A DNA stretch of 13,571 nt from Armatimonadota bacterium (GTDB taxonomy: Bacteria; Armatimonadota; Hebobacteria; Hebobacterales; WVXJ01): positions 1 to 13,571 of the forward strand of contig WVXJ01000218.1 of assembly GCA_011773575.1 (NCBI GenBank), given 5' to 3'. The stretch's first letter is position 1; every line of letters begins with the position of its first letter. This document shows positions 12,735 through 13,571 of this stretch, piece after piece. The notes under the pieces were generated by a model that did no database searches, had not been told where the DNA came from, and saw only the letters and a list, made by a program, of their open reading frames with translations. The translations under genes were made by a program, and so were the position numbers.

Positions 12735-13571
12735 CTACCTCCAAGTTGAAAGCGGCAGGCCTCCGAGTTCGGCCCCCTCAGGAGAGAGCCTCATGTTGCC
12801 CATACGCAGGCCCCCGACGTTCTCCGCGCCTGCCAGTGGAGCAAGTATGGTCATTCTTCTCTGCTTGAAGTCAACCGCCTTTATGATTCCCAATGCTATA
12901 TCTTCGCCGTCATGGTCAATAAGGCCTACCAACAGATTCTCCAACACCCATCGCTCTATTACCTTTACGCCTCTCTCGAAAGTCTCCGCAAGGGCCTCTT
13001 CTCCAGAGGGATTCGGCGTTCCCTCCACAATGAAGAAGGCTCCTTCTGCGGTGCGTTCTCCCCAGAGGACTTCGGCCTCCAGGCACTCCTCTGCATAGGA
13101 GCGGGCGACCCCATCCAGCGGCTCTCCACTCAACCAGACAACACCCTGGATGGCGATGTCATTGAAGTCCATCTCGATTTCGGTGGCGCGCTGGAAATAG
13201 GCGGCGAATCTGCTTTCCCGACGCTGGCGGCGCTCCTCAGGGCCGCGGCCGGCTGCTTGCCGCGAGGGAGTGAGTCGATGAACAACGGGTCCATGTCCAC
13301 CGGATTGTTTGGGGAGGCCGGCGAGGATGGCAGCGGTTTCTCCGGCGGGAGAGATGGAGACGATGTGGGAAGGGGAGAGCAGACGAATCTTGGCTGATTT
13401 GAGAGCGCGGGCGATACCTCCTGTCACCAATCCGCTCGTGTTCACTATTATGAGGTCAGCACCTTTTCGGTGAGCCCGCTCGACAAGGCGCGCAGCACCC
13501 GCGGTTATCTCCAACAGATGCCCCACCGGAGAAGTTGCGCCGATGAAATGGAGTGCGGCGGGAACCGCCTC
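12735..13571 (-). CDS. Clp1/Grc3-like polynucleotide kinase family protein (COG1341 type), N-terminus cut by window edge
   Basis: The open frame enters from the right edge, so the true start and the P-loop lie outside the window; 278 residues are visible. The first visible residues, AVPAALHFIGATSPVGHLLE, match the post-P-loop part of Clp1/Grc3 proteins. Next come the strand DLIIVNTSGLVTGGIARALK, where Asn stands in place of the family Asp, and LLSPSHIVSI. The C-terminal half ends with NLLVGLIDHDGEDIALGIIKAVDF and a small beta domain typical of the group. Eukaryotic and archaeal relatives phosphorylate RNA 5' ends; the bacterial role is unknown. It stops 2 nt before the phosphatase start and probably belongs to the same operon. 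An internal GTG at 13526 is not the real start. Confidence 0.82.
   Translation of the reverse strand, partial: EAVPAALHFIGATSPVGHLLEITAGAARLVERAHRKGADLIIVNTSGLVTGGIARALKSAKIRLLSPSHIVSISPAGETAAILAGLPKQSGGHGPVVHRLTPSRQAAGRGPEERRQRRESRFAAYFQRATEIEMDFNDIAIQGVVWLSGEPLDGVARSYAEECLEAEVLWGERTAEGAFFIVEGTPNPSGEEALAETFERGVKVIERWVLENLLVGLIDHDGEDIALGIIKAVDFKQRRMTILAPLAGAENVGGLRMGNMRLSPEGAELGGLPLSTWR

Overview
The window is gene-dense bacterial DNA, moderately GC-rich, with ATG, GTG and TTG starts, mostly clear Shine-Dalgarno sites and many ATGA-type gene overlaps. No rRNA, tRNA, CRISPR array, transposase or phage gene was seen. The mix of genes (a branched-chain amino acid ABC transporter, a TPR/GT2 fusion, an ECF sigma factor followed by lineage-specific membrane proteins, and a bacterial Clp1/Grc3-like kinase), together with short dispersed palindromic repeats, suggests a free-living member of an under-sampled phylum such as Armatimonadota or a neighbour. 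That placement is a guess, not a demonstration.

Layout. (1) 1-3147, minus strand: livH, livM and livG, encoding two permeases and one ATPase of a branched-chain amino acid type importer. Downstream of livG lies a three-hairpin palindromic element. A second ATPase (livF) may begin in the last bases at the left edge. (2) 3148-3461: a 314-bp divergent intergenic region with a good TATAAT box facing livH and a GC-rich hairpin touching the ribosome binding site of the rightward gene. (3) 3462-7732, plus strand: a three-gene cassette made of a 795-residue protein with a GT2 glycosyltransferase domain between TPR arrays, a SAM methyltransferase and a stand-alone ATP-grasp ligase. The genes overlap or are closely spaced, and the substrate is unknown. 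(4) 7771-10078, minus strand, convergent with the cassette: an ECF sigma factor, a small single-pass membrane protein (probable anti-sigma factor) and a larger single-pass membrane protein, translationally coupled. (5) 10079-10291: a spacer with a long imperfect inverted repeat of a dispersed type. (6) 10292-13571, minus strand: a truncated Clp1/Grc3-like polynucleotide-kinase-family gene at the right edge, then a histidine phosphatase (CobC-like), cob(I)yrinic acid a,c-diamide adenosyltransferase (cobO) and a secreted protein of unknown function with one Asp-box. These four are tightly packed and probably co-transcribed.

How the genes work together. The liv genes import amino acids, but the substrate-binding protein is not in the window. 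The GT2/methyltransferase/ATP-grasp set looks like a surface-glycan or protein-modification pathway and is the best candidate for undescribed biochemistry here. CobO with a CobC-type phosphatase indicates cobalamin assembly or salvage. The sigma/anti-sigma/membrane-protein trio looks like an envelope-sensing regulatory unit.
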